From a virus: DNA of 64,000 nt. Position 1 is the first letter of the stretch. Every line of letters begins with the position of its first letter. The translations under genes were made by a program, and so were the position numbers. The notes beneath the pieces are model-generated. The model did no database searches. It was not told where the DNA came from and saw only the letters and a list, made by a program, of their open reading frames with translations. The stretch covers positions 1-64,000 of the IMG/VR virus record IMGVR_UViG_3300044710_000107. The stretch is one strand, 5' to 3'. Below, in pieces: positions 15,439-22,909 of the stretch.

Positions 15439-16376
15439 TGCCGCACCCCTGGCGTGCAATCGTCTGGAAAGTCTGCCCACCGTCCCATCTCGGCCTCCAT
15501 GTAGCCGCGGTACTCTGGCGTTCCTGGCCGCGGCTCGGGCAGTTTCAGGATGGCGGCCGGTTCGTTCGGCTTGAAATATCTGGGGTCGGCGTACTGCGTT
15601 GGGCTGCCGTTGAGCGGCAGCAGTGGCGCGGCCTGCTTCGGCTCGAAGATGCCGGTCCAGCCATTTTCGATGCTGGTGTTAAGCGCGGTTGCCGGGTCAT
15701 GACCTTTCTGCCGCCATTCGGAAAGATGCTTGAGGATCAGCCGGATCGCATCGTCGGTCAGCCGCTTGCGCAGGTTTTTCCGGTGGGCAACAAAGGACTG
15801 CCACGCATCGTTTGGCCACCAGTCAGGGAACGCCACCCCCCCGCTTGCGGGGGGTTGGGGGGTTCTTTCTTTTTGTCCCTGTCCCTGTCCCTGTCCCTGT
15901 CTAACGTGTTTCGTGCTCGTTTCATGGGGCGTTTCATGGGGCGTTTCACCGCCGTTATTCCGCCGTTCGCGCCAGCGTTTCAATCTATCAGAGTCGGCGT
16001 TTCGGTCGTCGGCTCTGCGGCGTTTCATCTTCCATGCGCGAAGTGCGTCCTCGCACAACGTTCGGTGATACCAGCGCCCATCGGAGCATAGGACGAACCC
16101 ACGCATGACGGTATGCCAGTGGCGGTTCACCAGCGATTCCTTGGTCATGCCAGCGAACGAGGCGATGACACGCTTGTCCGCCGGCAAGCTGCCAGCCGGA
16201 ACCTGTTTCCAAGCTCGGCACCAAAGGGCTACCGCCGACTTGAACTCCTCGCCCGTGGACAGCGCCCACAGTTCTGAAGCCAACAGCCTTTCGACGTTCA
16301 ACATAAAGCCGTCGAGGTCGCGAAGGTCGCAGTCTGGCGGCGTCAGCGGCTCGGGAAGCTGCGCCGCTTCGCCCAC
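15435..16376 (-). CDS. DUF1376 replication-associated protein
   Basis: The N-terminal domain (about residues 20-120, DLDGFMLNVERLLASELW ... GFVLCSDGRWYHRTLCEDAL) matches DUF1376, a family of phage and prophage proteins next to replication genes that resemble replisome organisers or helicase loaders. A low-complexity linker follows, rich in Gln/Gly and His-Glu-Thr-Pro repeats. A C-terminal helical domain (LRKRLTDDAIRLILKHLSEW) resembles the DNA-binding tail of such proteins. I chose the GTG at 16376, 2 bases after the upstream stop; no ATG exists before the domain except one at 16526 inside the previous gene. ATGA overlap with the primase-helicase gene. Confidence 0.7.
   Translation of the reverse strand: MGEAAQLPEPLTPPDCDLRDLDGFMLNVERLLASELWALSTGEEFKSAVALWCRAWKQVPAGSLPADKRVIASFAGMTKESLVNRHWHTVMRGFVLCSDGRWYHRTLCEDALRAWKMKRRRADDRNADSDRLKRWRERRNNGGETPHETPHETSTKHVRQGQGQGQGQKERTPQPPASGGVAFPDWWPNDAWQSFVAHRKNLRKRLTDDAIRLILKHLSEWRQKGHDPATALNTSIENGWTGIFEPKQAAPLLPLNGSPTQYADPRYFKPNEPAAILKLPEPRPGTPEYRGYMEAEMGRWADFPDDCTPGVRQ
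15837..15854. repeat. GC hairpin inside the DUF1376 linker
   Basis: CCCCCCGC (15837-15844), TT, GCGGGGGG (15847-15854): an 8-bp perfect stem with a 2-base loop, within the linker coding region. It could slow transcription or translation ahead of the primase-helicase gene. Confidence 0.4.
15875..15901. repeat. Hexanucleotide tandem repeat
   Basis: GTCCCT repeated four times plus a partial copy. On the coding (minus) strand this reads as alternating Gly-Gln pairs. As a 6-bp unit, slippage would change linker length without shifting frame. Confidence 0.6.
15918..15949. repeat. 12-bp tandem repeat
   Basis: CGTTTCATGGGG at 15918-15929 and 15930-15941 plus a third partial copy. It encodes a repeated His-Glu-Thr-Pro unit in the DUF1376 linker, next to the hexamer repeat. 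Confidence 0.55.
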
Positions 16377-16378
16377 CG

Positions 16379-16636
16379 TCAGCGCCCCCGGCGAGGCTGA
16401 TATCTTCCGGGCCGCGGTTCCGGCATGAACGCGACCTCCGTGATCTGCCGGTGCGCGCTGGCCGTCGACTCGGCCTCGTCGCGGATATCCCGTTCGTCGG
16501 GGCCGGTGCGCAGCCACGCATGCCACGAGCGCAGGAACGCGCGGCGCATGGACTGCATCTCGAGGTATTCGGCCGGGAACGTGTCGGCAACGGGCTTGCG
16601 TTCCGGGAAAATGGTGGCTAAATCCAAGGCTGGCAT
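16379..16636 (-). CDS. Unknown 85-aa protein
   Basis: Starts MPALDLATIFPERKPVADTF, with AAAGGAAG 6 bases upstream, giving a well-supported start. The middle is helical and basic (RRAFLRSWHAWLRTGPDERD), the end Pro/Arg-rich. It lies 2 bp before the DUF1376 gene. No family is recognised. Confidence 0.55.
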   Translation of the reverse strand: MPALDLATIFPERKPVADTFPAEYLEMQSMRRAFLRSWHAWLRTGPDERDIRDEAESTASAHRQITEVAFMPEPRPGRYQPRRGR

Positions 16637-16763
16637 CGCGACTTCCTTTCGCGGTTGCAGCGCGGGCGGCATCCCAATGATCCGTCCGGTGTATCCCCCG
16701 GGCTCGAACCCGGTCCTATCAGCCGGCCCTCGCAATCCCCCGCGAGGGTCGTGCTGTTTCAGG

Positions 16764-16836
16764 TGGTTGCGGGACTCGGATTTGAACGTCCGTCCTACCC
16801 AGAAACAGCATTCCTATGCTGCCACGTCGTCCCGCA
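16764..16836 (-). other. tRNA-like sequence, probably degenerate
   Basis: Read on the minus strand, TGCGGGA (16836-16830) pairs over all 7 bases with TCCCGCA (16774-16768), followed by A and CCA (16766-16764), giving 73 bases including the end. The T-loop-like motif GTTCAAATCC is present, but the T stem is only CGGA/TCCG, and no canonical D or anticodon arm can be folded. The 5' 42 bases are also the end of the HNH gene. A second T-arm-like hairpin, CCGGG-TTCGAG-CCCGG, lies at 16698-16713, and a 7-bp stem at 16727-16748. I read this 16637-16794 gap as remains of tRNA genes rather than functional ones. Confidence 0.35.
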
Positions 16837-17205
16837 CGCTCGCGAGCAGAATATCTGGCCGGTCTTGTTCCGGCCTGCTCGCAGTCGCGCCACGTGTGGC
16901 TTCAACGAAAACCCCCTCCCGCACTCCGGGCAGACGACCAGGACCGGCGGCGGGGCTGCTTTCTGTCGATGATGCCGCGCGTGCTCGCTGGCCGTCTTGA
17001 GTTCGAGGTTGCCCGGCGTGTCGTTGCGCTTGTCCTCATCGACGTGGTGGGAGTGCTCGCCTGGGAGCAGTAGGCGCCCGAGTTTGTTTTCGAGGAGAAC
17101 AATGTGCAGCGGGTAAAGGCCCTTGGCATTTCGCCTGGGATGCGGTGGGGCGGTGCGGCAGTAGCGATAACCGCCGCCTTTGCATGTCGAAAGGATAGTG
17201 AACAT
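16795..17205 (-). CDS. HNH endonuclease with zinc finger
   Basis: 136 aa. The HNH core is GEHSHHVDEDKRNDTPGNLE followed by ASEHARHH, matching phage HNH homing enzymes (L-G-R-x-L-L-P-x-E-x-x-H-H, then N-L-E-L). The C-terminal zinc finger is VCPECGRGF and IFCSRACG (two CxxC-type pairs), ending WQHRN. It has its own promoter (17212-17240) with predicted transcription start at the ATG. It sits inside the replication operon between a gene end and tRNA-like sequence, consistent with a mobile insertion. Confidence 0.8.
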   Translation of the reverse strand: MFTILSTCKGGGYRYCRTAPPHPRRNAKGLYPLHIVLLENKLGRLLLPGEHSHHVDEDKRNDTPGNLELKTASEHARHHRQKAAPPPVLVVCPECGRGFSLKPHVARLRAGRNKTGQIFCSRACGTTWQHRNAVSG

Positions 17206-17211
17206 CCGTCC

Positions 17212-17240
17212 ATTGTACGCGCCCCGTTATGAGCCGTCAA
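17212..17240 (-). promoter_or_regulatory. Strong sigma70 promoter of the HNH gene
   Basis: Minus strand TTGACG (17240-17235), 17 bp, TACAAT (17217-17212): the closest consensus match in the window. The +1 would fall at about 17205, the A of the HNH start codon, so the mRNA would be leaderless. The rest of the 17206-17349 gap contains only a 31-codon reading frame (17346-17251, GTG start) without ribosome site. Confidence 0.65.
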
Positions 17241-17349
17241 CGCACGCGAGCTACCGGGCTGCTCCACCCCGCATCACCTTCACAGCACCGTCATGCTGCG
17301 CCATCGCGCCGAGGCTAGTCAAGACGGTCGCGAGGCCGTTGCGCACCAG

Positions 17350-17775
17350 TCACCATCTGGCGGGGTCGGAATGGTGCGGCACGTACGTCCTGGCGCCGAT
17401 CGGCCTCGCCGGCGGCAGGCGGACCACCGGCACGCGCCAGCGACGGGGACGTGGTGCAGGCGGCTTCGGTGTGCCGACCGGCGCCGCCGGGGACTCTACC
17501 GACATGGACGCCACAGGCTCGGGCGGGAAGTCCGGTGCAACGACATGCCCGTCGCCCATCGGCGCCCCCAGCGCCTTCGCCAGGATCGCCGCGGCCCGGT
17601 CCCGCGCCTGCATCTCGTGGATGCCGGCAGGCCGGTGCTCGATGCGGACATCGGCCTTCCCCTCGTCGGTCATCTTCGTCAACATCACGCGCTCGAGCGC
17701 GTCGAGCGCCCAGGCCCAGGGCGCATCCTTGTTGCGGCGTTGCGCCACAACGGTCCAATCGCCGGTCAGTTTCAT
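17350..17775 (-). CDS. Unknown 141-aa protein
   Basis: The first 75 residues (MKLTGDWTVVAQRRNKDAPW ... HEMQARDRAAAILAKALG) look like a compact domain; the rest is Pro/Arg-rich and disordered. GGGAGAGG stands 7 bases before the ATG. It follows the repeat DNA-binding gene by 4 bp. No family is recognised. Confidence 0.55.
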   Translation of the reverse strand: MKLTGDWTVVAQRRNKDAPWAWALDALERVMLTKMTDEGKADVRIEHRPAGIHEMQARDRAAAILAKALGAPMGDGHVVAPDFPPEPVASMSVESPAAPVGTPKPPAPRPRRWRVPVVRLPPARPIGARTYVPHHSDPARW

Positions 17776-17779
17776 GGCC

Positions 17780-18754
17780 TCACCTCTCCCTTGGTTGCGC
17801 CCGCTCGCCGGCGCCGCGCTTCAGTTCGAATGGCACCAGGCCGAGCTTCTGCCGTCGGGCGTTCACCTCGGGCAGATTGTCGCCGCGGAACTCGATCCCA
17901 CGCGCCGCCGCCCAATGCTCGATCTGCTGGAAGTCGGCCGGCAGCAGCGAGCCGTTCAGTGCTGCTGCGGCTGGTTTCCCGTGCGTATGGCTGCCCTTCG
18001 GCACCAGCGGCCGGCGCAGACCGAGCTCATTCGCCCAGGTGTAGAGCCACGTCCGCTCGACCTTACCGCCGTCGAGCGCGTTCACGGCGTCGTCGACCTC
18101 GGCCATTCCCTCGGCGGTCGGATACAGGCGCCGCATGACGGCCTCGCGCTCCTTGGTGCGCCAAGCGGCGGGCGGCGGCTCAGCGGCGGGTGGTTTTGCG
18201 CGTTGCCTCTCCCATTGTCGCTCAGCGCCGGCTTTGCCAGCGAAGGCCGCGAATCCCTCCGGGCGCCGCAATCCGAGCGCGTTGGCGCGGTTTGAGATCA
18301 GGTGCGCTGGCCCAGCGTCGCCTGGCAGCCCACGGAGCGCCGCCTCAACGTCACCAAGCAGGGTGAGGGTTGGCCAGCGGTCCCGCAGCACGTCGTCGCG
18401 CGCCGACGTCCATTCCCATCGCTCGGCGGCCACGGTGGACGACTTTTCTTGCTCGGCCGGATTTTCGTCCACCCGCGCGGGCGACGGCGCGGAAATCCGC
18501 GGTCCTGCGGCGGCGCCGACTGGCCCAATTTCCGCAGGGACCGCCAGCGGTTCCAGGGCAGTAACCAGTTGTCCAGCGCCATCGGACAACTGCACGGCCG
18601 CTTTCCGATGCTTGTTTGCCAGCAGGATCAGCCGCAGCATGGCCTTGCAATCGGAATCCGATAACTTGCCGACGCCGATTTCCTCCAAGAGCATCAGCAT
18701 CGTATCGATGTAGACCGTCCAGCCGCGCTCGGTGTCCTCGAAACGGTCGGTCAT
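17780..18754 (-). CDS. Repeat DNA-binding-like protein, 324 aa
   Basis: An N-terminal ~55-residue helical region (MTDRFEDTERGWTVYIDTML...) precedes a disordered linker. Two similar helical modules follow, each ending in LGLRRP: WTSARDDVLRDRWPTLTLLG ... NRANALGLRRP and KEREAVMRRLYPTAEGMAEV ... WANELGLRRP. A third partial module ends in LGLVPFELKRG. This resembles the SANT/Myb or GcrA-like pattern of phage proteins that scan DNA (acid and aromatic first helix, then R-x-x-x-L-G-L-x-R). The ATG overlaps the Gp88 gene stop by ATGA. Probably DNA-binding; target unknown. Confidence 0.55.
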   Translation of the reverse strand: MTDRFEDTERGWTVYIDTMLMLLEEIGVGKLSDSDCKAMLRLILLANKHRKAAVQLSDGAGQLVTALEPLAVPAEIGPVGAAAGPRISAPSPARVDENPAEQEKSSTVAAERWEWTSARDDVLRDRWPTLTLLGDVEAALRGLPGDAGPAHLISNRANALGLRRPEGFAAFAGKAGAERQWERQRAKPPAAEPPPAAWRTKEREAVMRRLYPTAEGMAEVDDAVNALDGGKVERTWLYTWANELGLRRPLVPKGSHTHGKPAAAALNGSLLPADFQQIEHWAAARGIEFRGDNLPEVNARRQKLGLVPFELKRGAGERAQPRER

Positions 18755-19815
18755 CCGGTAGCGCCTCCGCTCAGCTTCCGCCCGAGATCGTCGCACAGCG
18801 CGTCGAATGCCTCGCGGTGGCGCCGCGGCACCACGCCGGTCTTGCCCCAGCGGGCGATCGCCTGGGCGCCGAAGCCCATGCCGCGCGCCACTGCCGCGAC
18901 GCCGCCCGCGAAGGCGATCTGTTTCTCGACGGCGTTGCGGGGGCCTGGCCGTGGACCGGTCGGCGCCCGCATGCCGTGGCCGATGAAGACGATCCGCTTG
19001 CCGTCGGCCGCGCGCGACCAGCAAAGTCCGCAGGTCGAGCAGCACTGCGTCAGCGACGCGCCGTCGGGCCCGTGCATCGAGACCGGGCAGACCAAACCCT
19101 CCGGGACGTTCGACCCCTCGGGCTGCCGCCAGATCGTCGTGGCCTGCAGCGGCCCCGGCGAGATCTCGGGAGCGACGCTGCACCGGACGCGCCACCGATC
19201 CGGCCACGTCGCGTTGGCGCCGAGCACCAGGTCGCCGATCGGCGTCCCGGGCTGGTGGGCGGTGTAGCCCCAGACCCGGAGTTTCCGATACGCCGCCATC
19301 CAGAGGAACCATGCCCGGACATACGGGACGGAGAAGAAATCCCCCAGGATGTGGAGTCTGATCGCGATGCCGGCCGGGTTCCTTGCCAACAGCGTCCGCA
19401 GTTCGAGGCTCAGCAGGTGGATCAGATGGCCATCGTCACGGTGCCGGCGGGCAAACGGAAGCGCATTGCCATAGCACTCGGACCAAACGGCGCAGGACTG
19501 CGGGCAGGTCGTGCGCTCCTCCAAGGTGAGGCAGAAAACCGGTAGGCCTGTCCACGGGCCTTTTTGAATACGCGCCCCGATCTTCGCCTGATTGAACCCA
19601 GAGGTGAGCAACCGCGGCGACTTCGCGGCATCCACTACCGATGACGGGAACAGCGTCCGATTTTCCACGATCGCTGGATGGCTGGCCGGCAGGGCCGCCT
19701 GGGCGCGATCGCCATGCGGGGGATGGTTGGCCGTCGTGCCGAACCGCGAAATGGTGCCCCCGGATGCCCGCGTCGCGTTTCCGAAGCGATAGTCGCGGCC
19801 GTGCGGCGTGCTCAC
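18751..19815 (-). CDS. Gp88-family protein
   Basis: 354 aa, GTG start overlapping the stop of the 23-codon micro-gene (GTGA). The core TCPQSCAVWSECYGNALPFA, then HLLSLELRTLLARNPAGI and LRLHILGDFFSVPYVRAW, is the pattern of the phage Gp88 family, which has a conserved set of Cys (here also QCCSTCGLCW). These proteins are common in actinophage and proteobacterial phage early regions, and their function is unknown to me; the Cys set hints at a metal cluster. The C-terminal 80 residues (RNAVEKQIAFAGGVAAVARG) look like an HTH-type helical bundle. The first 60 residues are likely disordered. Confidence 0.65.
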   Translation of the reverse strand: MSTPHGRDYRFGNATRASGGTISRFGTTANHPPHGDRAQAALPASHPAIVENRTLFPSSVVDAAKSPRLLTSGFNQAKIGARIQKGPWTGLPVFCLTLEERTTCPQSCAVWSECYGNALPFARRHRDDGHLIHLLSLELRTLLARNPAGIAIRLHILGDFFSVPYVRAWFLWMAAYRKLRVWGYTAHQPGTPIGDLVLGANATWPDRWRVRCSVAPEISPGPLQATTIWRQPEGSNVPEGLVCPVSMHGPDGASLTQCCSTCGLCWSRAADGKRIVFIGHGMRAPTGPRPGPRNAVEKQIAFAGGVAAVARGMGFGAQAIARWGKTGVVPRRHREAFDALCDDLGRKLSGGATG

Positions 19816-19883
19816 GGCAACCAGTCCAGCCGCGTCTCACCCCGCTTGGTCGGGCGCGCGTGACGGCCGCCGACGGTGGTCAT
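19812..19883 (-). CDS. 23-aa micro-gene in the early operon
   Basis: Reads MTTVGGRHARPTKRGETRLD then WLP and stop. Its ATG overlaps the nuclease stop (ATGA at 19880-19883) and its TGA overlaps the GTG of the Gp88 gene (GTGA at 19812-19815). Such exact coupling on both sides is the signature used by every other gene of this operon. The peptide is basic. Function unknown; it may act mainly as a translational link. Confidence 0.5.
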   Translation of the reverse strand: MTTVGGRHARPTKRGETRLDWLP

Positions 19884-20377
19884 GGGAGTTCAAGCGCCGC
19901 TAACGCGCCCGTCAAATTCAAATCAGAGAACGTCCGCCGCTGGAGCTTTTCGCCGCGCTTGAAGCGCGCTGTGCCGGAGGGAAATAAATGTACGACGTGA
20001 GGAGCCACGCCGGTCACTGCGAGATATCCAATTTCTCGACTATCAAGGGCGACCAAAGCGAGCATGTCGATTATGGTTGCATCATACCTCTTGATCTTCG
20101 ACGCCCGTCCGACGCGGTCGGGACGGTGGTTGCGCGAAGTAAGGAACTGGTATCGGACGGGGCTGGTAGACTTCCCCCGGCCCGAACGCCCGGTTTTTAA
20201 GCCGGAACCCTTCACTTGGATGCGGATGAGCCTGCCAGAGCAATCCATCACAACGTCATAATGCAGCCCCTCGGCGGCGACGAAGGCCCGGAACCCAGAC
20301 AAGAGCAAATCTGCGCAGACCAAATGGACCGCAGCAGCCCCGGGTCCGTTCGTATCTTTGGTTTTCACGGCAGCCAT
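19880..20377 (-). CDS. PD-(D/E)XK nuclease-like protein
   Basis: 165 aa. The pattern AAAVHLVCADLLLSGFRAFV ... YDVVMDCSGRLIRIQVKGSG matches PD-(D/E)XK nucleases of the homing and restriction-like group: an acidic residue in the DVVMD strand and the Q-V-K lysine strand. The C-terminal half closes a beta-rich core (YDATIIDMLALVALD). The ATG at 20377 overlaps the upstream methyltransferase by 13 bp. It could process recombination intermediates or be a stand-alone homing enzyme. Confidence 0.7.
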   Translation of the reverse strand: MAAVKTKDTNGPGAAAVHLVCADLLLSGFRAFVAAEGLHYDVVMDCSGRLIRIQVKGSGLKTGRSGRGKSTSPVRYQFLTSRNHRPDRVGRASKIKRYDATIIDMLALVALDSREIGYLAVTGVAPHVVHLFPSGTARFKRGEKLQRRTFSDLNLTGALAALELP

Positions 20378-20967
20378 TTTATAAGAGCGCTCCCCGAATG
20401 ATGCCAGTCCCACACATACCAGGCGAAGTTGTGCCTCGGGCTGGCGCTGTGCTGCGCGAGGGCATCGAGCCATCGCGGGCGCTTCGTCAGCACCAGCTTC
20501 GCGGCAAACGACTCGCGCTCGAACAGGTCGCGCCTGCCTGCGGCGCAGTCGTATTCGTTCCGCAGCAGCATCGCAACCATGCCGGACGCCCGCGCCGTCA
20601 GGTCGAGCGCCTTGCGGATGAACGCCTCGGCGCGGTCGTAGGGCGGGTTGGTGACGATCGAGAAGGTCGCATCACCGGGCGAGCCGCAGGTGAGGAAATC
20701 CGTCTCGGCGGCGTTCTTGCAGCCGAGCGACGCGCCAGCGATGTCGCTGACCATCACCTCGTATCCCGCAGCGGTAAGCGCGTCGGCCATATCGCCGCGG
20801 CCGCAGGCGCATTCCCAGATCAGACCACGGAACTTGACCCGAGCCAGCAGCGCGCGCGTGACCCAGGGCTCGGTCCAGTAACGATCGCCTTCGACGCGCT
20901 GAAAGCCGCTCTCGCCGTGCATGGCGCTGCCCTTCGCCACGCGCGTGGCCGCCGCGCCGTCGCTCAT
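20365..20967 (-). CDS. DNA adenine methyltransferase-like protein
   Basis: 200 aa. SAM-binding motif I is IWECACGRGDMADALTAAG (about residues 49-67), followed by the acidic strand VMVSDIAG and catalytic motif IV IVTNPPYDRAEAFI (about 106). This is a minimal class-I amino-methyltransferase without an obvious target-recognition domain. It could modify phage DNA against host restriction. Start fixed by ATGA overlap. Confidence 0.75.
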   Translation of the reverse strand: MSDGAAATRVAKGSAMHGESGFQRVEGDRYWTEPWVTRALLARVKFRGLIWECACGRGDMADALTAAGYEVMVSDIAGASLGCKNAAETDFLTCGSPGDATFSIVTNPPYDRAEAFIRKALDLTARASGMVAMLLRNEYDCAAGRRDLFERESFAAKLVLTKRPRWLDALAQHSASPRHNFAWYVWDWHHSGSALIKWLP

Positions 20968-21260
20968 ACCGAAATCCTCCGCTGCCTGAACTCGCGGCTG
21001 TGATTGACGATCTCGTGGATGTCCCAAAGCGCCAGCACCGCCGGAACCTTCTGTTCGCGCGTCGGCCAGGACGCATCGACGAAATGCCGCTCACGGCTGC
21101 CGAACCCCAGCATGACGCCGACGTCCCCTTCGCCGGCGATGCCATCGAGATGCGCCCGCGGCCGGTAGCCCTCCCGTTCCCAGGCGCGCCGCAGCCGCAG
21201 CCGCGCGACCTGGTCGCGCTCCTTCGCCTCCTCCCGCTGCTGCTTGCGGTCGTCGGTCAT
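20964..21260 (-). CDS. Unknown 98-aa protein
   Basis: Highly charged N-terminal helix (MTDDRKQQREEAKERDQVAR), then a mixed domain (VMLGFGSRERHFVDAS) and a basic end. ATGA overlaps at both ends. No family is recognised. Confidence 0.5.
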   Translation of the reverse strand: MTDDRKQQREEAKERDQVARLRLRRAWEREGYRPRAHLDGIAGEGDVGVMLGFGSRERHFVDASWPTREQKVPAVLALWDIHEIVNHSREFRQRRISV

Positions 21261-21760
21261 GCCGCCGCCTGGCGCTGCTGCTGGCGGCGAAGCTGGCGAT
21301 ACATCCACCATCGACCGCGGCACCAGAAGACGCGGCCGCCCCCGACCTCAAAAACGTCCGGCGAGATGCCGCGGGTGAACCGGTCATGCCAGCCGATGCG
21401 GGTGTCGATCTGGTCCCATTGGAGGTAGCCGCTGCCATGCTGCGGCGCCCGGACATTGCCGCCCTGATCCTTCCACCAGCCGCCCCAGGGCCAGACGATA
21501 TAGGGCGAATGGTAGAAGATCACGGTCTGGCTGTAGCAGCAGAAGGGCGCGGCCTTCGGGGGCGCCGGCGCCTTGGTGTGCAGCGGTTCCCAGATGTCGA
21601 TCAGCCACTCTCGGCCATCATGGTGCCGCGAGAGAACGTCCCCGATGTCCGGCGCGCTGCGGTCGAGGACCGACCAGCCGAAATAATGCCAGGTCAGCAA
21701 CCCGGGCGCGCCGTCCGGCATCGGGGCATGGTTGCCGCGCGTGCGGCGAACGTCCGTCAC
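21257..21760 (-). CDS. Unknown 167-aa Trp-rich protein
   Basis: The GTG at 21760 overlaps the methyltransferase stop (GTGA); an ATG at 21721 is the alternative. Very rich in aromatics (LTWHYFGWSVLDRSAP, IVWPWGGWWKDQGG) with a Cys pair (FCCYSQ) and a basic Gln-rich tail. No family is recognised. The aromatic composition suggests a compact all-beta fold. Confidence 0.5.
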   Translation of the reverse strand: MTDVRRTRGNHAPMPDGAPGLLTWHYFGWSVLDRSAPDIGDVLSRHHDGREWLIDIWEPLHTKAPAPPKAAPFCCYSQTVIFYHSPYIVWPWGGWWKDQGGNVRAPQHGSGYLQWDQIDTRIGWHDRFTRGISPDVFEVGGGRVFWCRGRWWMYRQLRRQQQRQAAA

Positions 21761-22332
21761 GGCGCACGCCGCCGGAACACCGTAATGCCGCGGAAACGAT
21801 GGTTGGTCGATTTCCACATCCCGATTGTGGCCTCGATGTCAAAGGCGTCCTTGCGATACATCGGGAGCACCTGATCGAGCCAGACAACGTGCGTGTCCGG
21901 CTGCACCCGCTGGAGCGCCCGCAAGACGAGGTTCCGCTTGACCATCGTGGTCTGATACCGCTCGGCGTCCTCCACCGAGTAGGGCGGGTCGGCCAGGATC
22001 AGGTCATAGGTCGCCAGAGGCACGCGCTCGAGCGTCTGGGCGTCATCGACGAAGGTCGGCGACAGGTCCGCGTTGATGTCCACCGTGTCCCCCGGCATCG
22101 CCGTCAGGTCGACCTTGCCGGAGAACAGGTGCAGGGCGTGGCGCTTGTCGGGGAACAGGGCGTGCACCCGGCGTAGATACGTGGCCGGATAGCCACCGTA
22201 GAGACCTGACCTCACGCGATAGTCGTTGCCCATGATCCAGGTCCCGACCACGCGGCCGTCGCCAGCGATGAACAGGCTGCCGGGAAACCCGGTAACGCGG
22301 TTGTAGTGGTCGATCCGGTCCTGCCACGTCAT
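21757..22332 (-). CDS. Phage DNA methyltransferase-like protein (DPPY)
   Basis: 191 aa. The catalytic DPPY is in YDLILADPPYSVEDAERY (about residues 107-124). A SAM-binding-like segment LHLFSGKVDLTAMPGDTVDI (about 68-87) precedes it. The C-terminal half (VQPDTHVVWLDQVLPMYR) completes a short class-I fold. This order (motif I then DPPY) suits N6-adenine or N4-cytosine amino-methyltransferases. Second such enzyme in the operon. A possible GGTGGAGCG ribosome site lies well upstream of the ATG at 22332. Confidence 0.7.
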   Translation of the reverse strand: MTWQDRIDHYNRVTGFPGSLFIAGDGRVVGTWIMGNDYRVRSGLYGGYPATYLRRVHALFPDKRHALHLFSGKVDLTAMPGDTVDINADLSPTFVDDAQTLERVPLATYDLILADPPYSVEDAERYQTTMVKRNLVLRALQRVQPDTHVVWLDQVLPMYRKDAFDIEATIGMWKSTNHRFRGITVFRRRAP

Positions 22333-22360
22333 CGGCTCTGATCGCTCCACCGTCCCGCCC

Positions 22361-22909
22361 TCAATACGGCAGCGCCGCGCGACTGGACCGCGCCGCGAGT
22401 TGCCGGCGCACGTGCGCGCACAGCACGATCGCATCGGCAACGTCGTCGCTCTCGGGCTCGAAGCCGTGTTCCTCGCACCACCGCAGCGCCGCGATCTTGG
22501 CGGCCGCCGTCCCGCTACCCTTGATGATCTTCCCGGCTGCATCGCGCTGGCCGAACGACCCGCGCCCAAGGATGGCCTTCCGCGCCGACGCCTCGTGCTC
22601 AGGCATCGGCTGGATGCCGTAGTCGTGGCAGACGAGGTGCGCCACCGCAGCGACGCCCAGCAGCGCCTCAGCGGCCGTTTGCGCGTCCCGGTGCATCGGG
22701 CGGCACCACGCCATCACCGCCGGATGGAACCTCTCCACGAGGTCGCACAAGCTGTTTCGGACCGCGGCGTAGAGGCGTGGCAGCGACGACATGCCGGGCA
22801 GCAGGATTAGGTCGTATTCTGGCCGTTCCTCAGGCCTGTCGACGCCGGCGAGGGACGCGCACCAGCCAAGGCGCCTGGTCGAACAGTCCACGCTCAAGAT
22901 CGCAGTCAC
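22361..22909 (-). CDS. RuvC-like Holliday junction resolvase
   Basis: 182 aa, GTG start overlapping the previous stop. It begins AILSVDCSTRRLGWCAS, the first RuvC/RNase-H strand with its Asp. The last acidic pair is in PESDDVADAIVLCAH. The helical middle (AQTAAEALLGVAAVAHLVCH) matches phage RuvC-type proteins. The expected Glu on the central strand (usually Y-E or V-E) is not evident; here VMAWCRPMHRD stands in its place. It may use a shifted residue or be less active. Role: resolving replication and recombination branches before packaging. Confidence 0.65.
   Translation of the reverse strand: MTAILSVDCSTRRLGWCASLAGVDRPEERPEYDLILLPGMSSLPRLYAAVRNSLCDLVERFHPAVMAWCRPMHRDAQTAAEALLGVAAVAHLVCHDYGIQPMPEHEASARKAILGRGSFGQRDAAGKIIKGSGTAAAKIAALRWCEEHGFEPESDDVADAIVLCAHVRRQLAARSSRAALPY

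Noticed and set aside
16698-16748. Second possible tRNA (T-arm-like hairpin plus 7-bp stem)
   Set aside because: No partner for the acceptor 3' strand within 90 bases, T loop only 6 bases; noted only as a structured remnant.
17251-17346. 31-codon GTG frame upstream of the HNH gene
   Set aside because: No ribosome site or overlap with a neighbour; it ends near the HNH promoter. Too weak to list as a gene.
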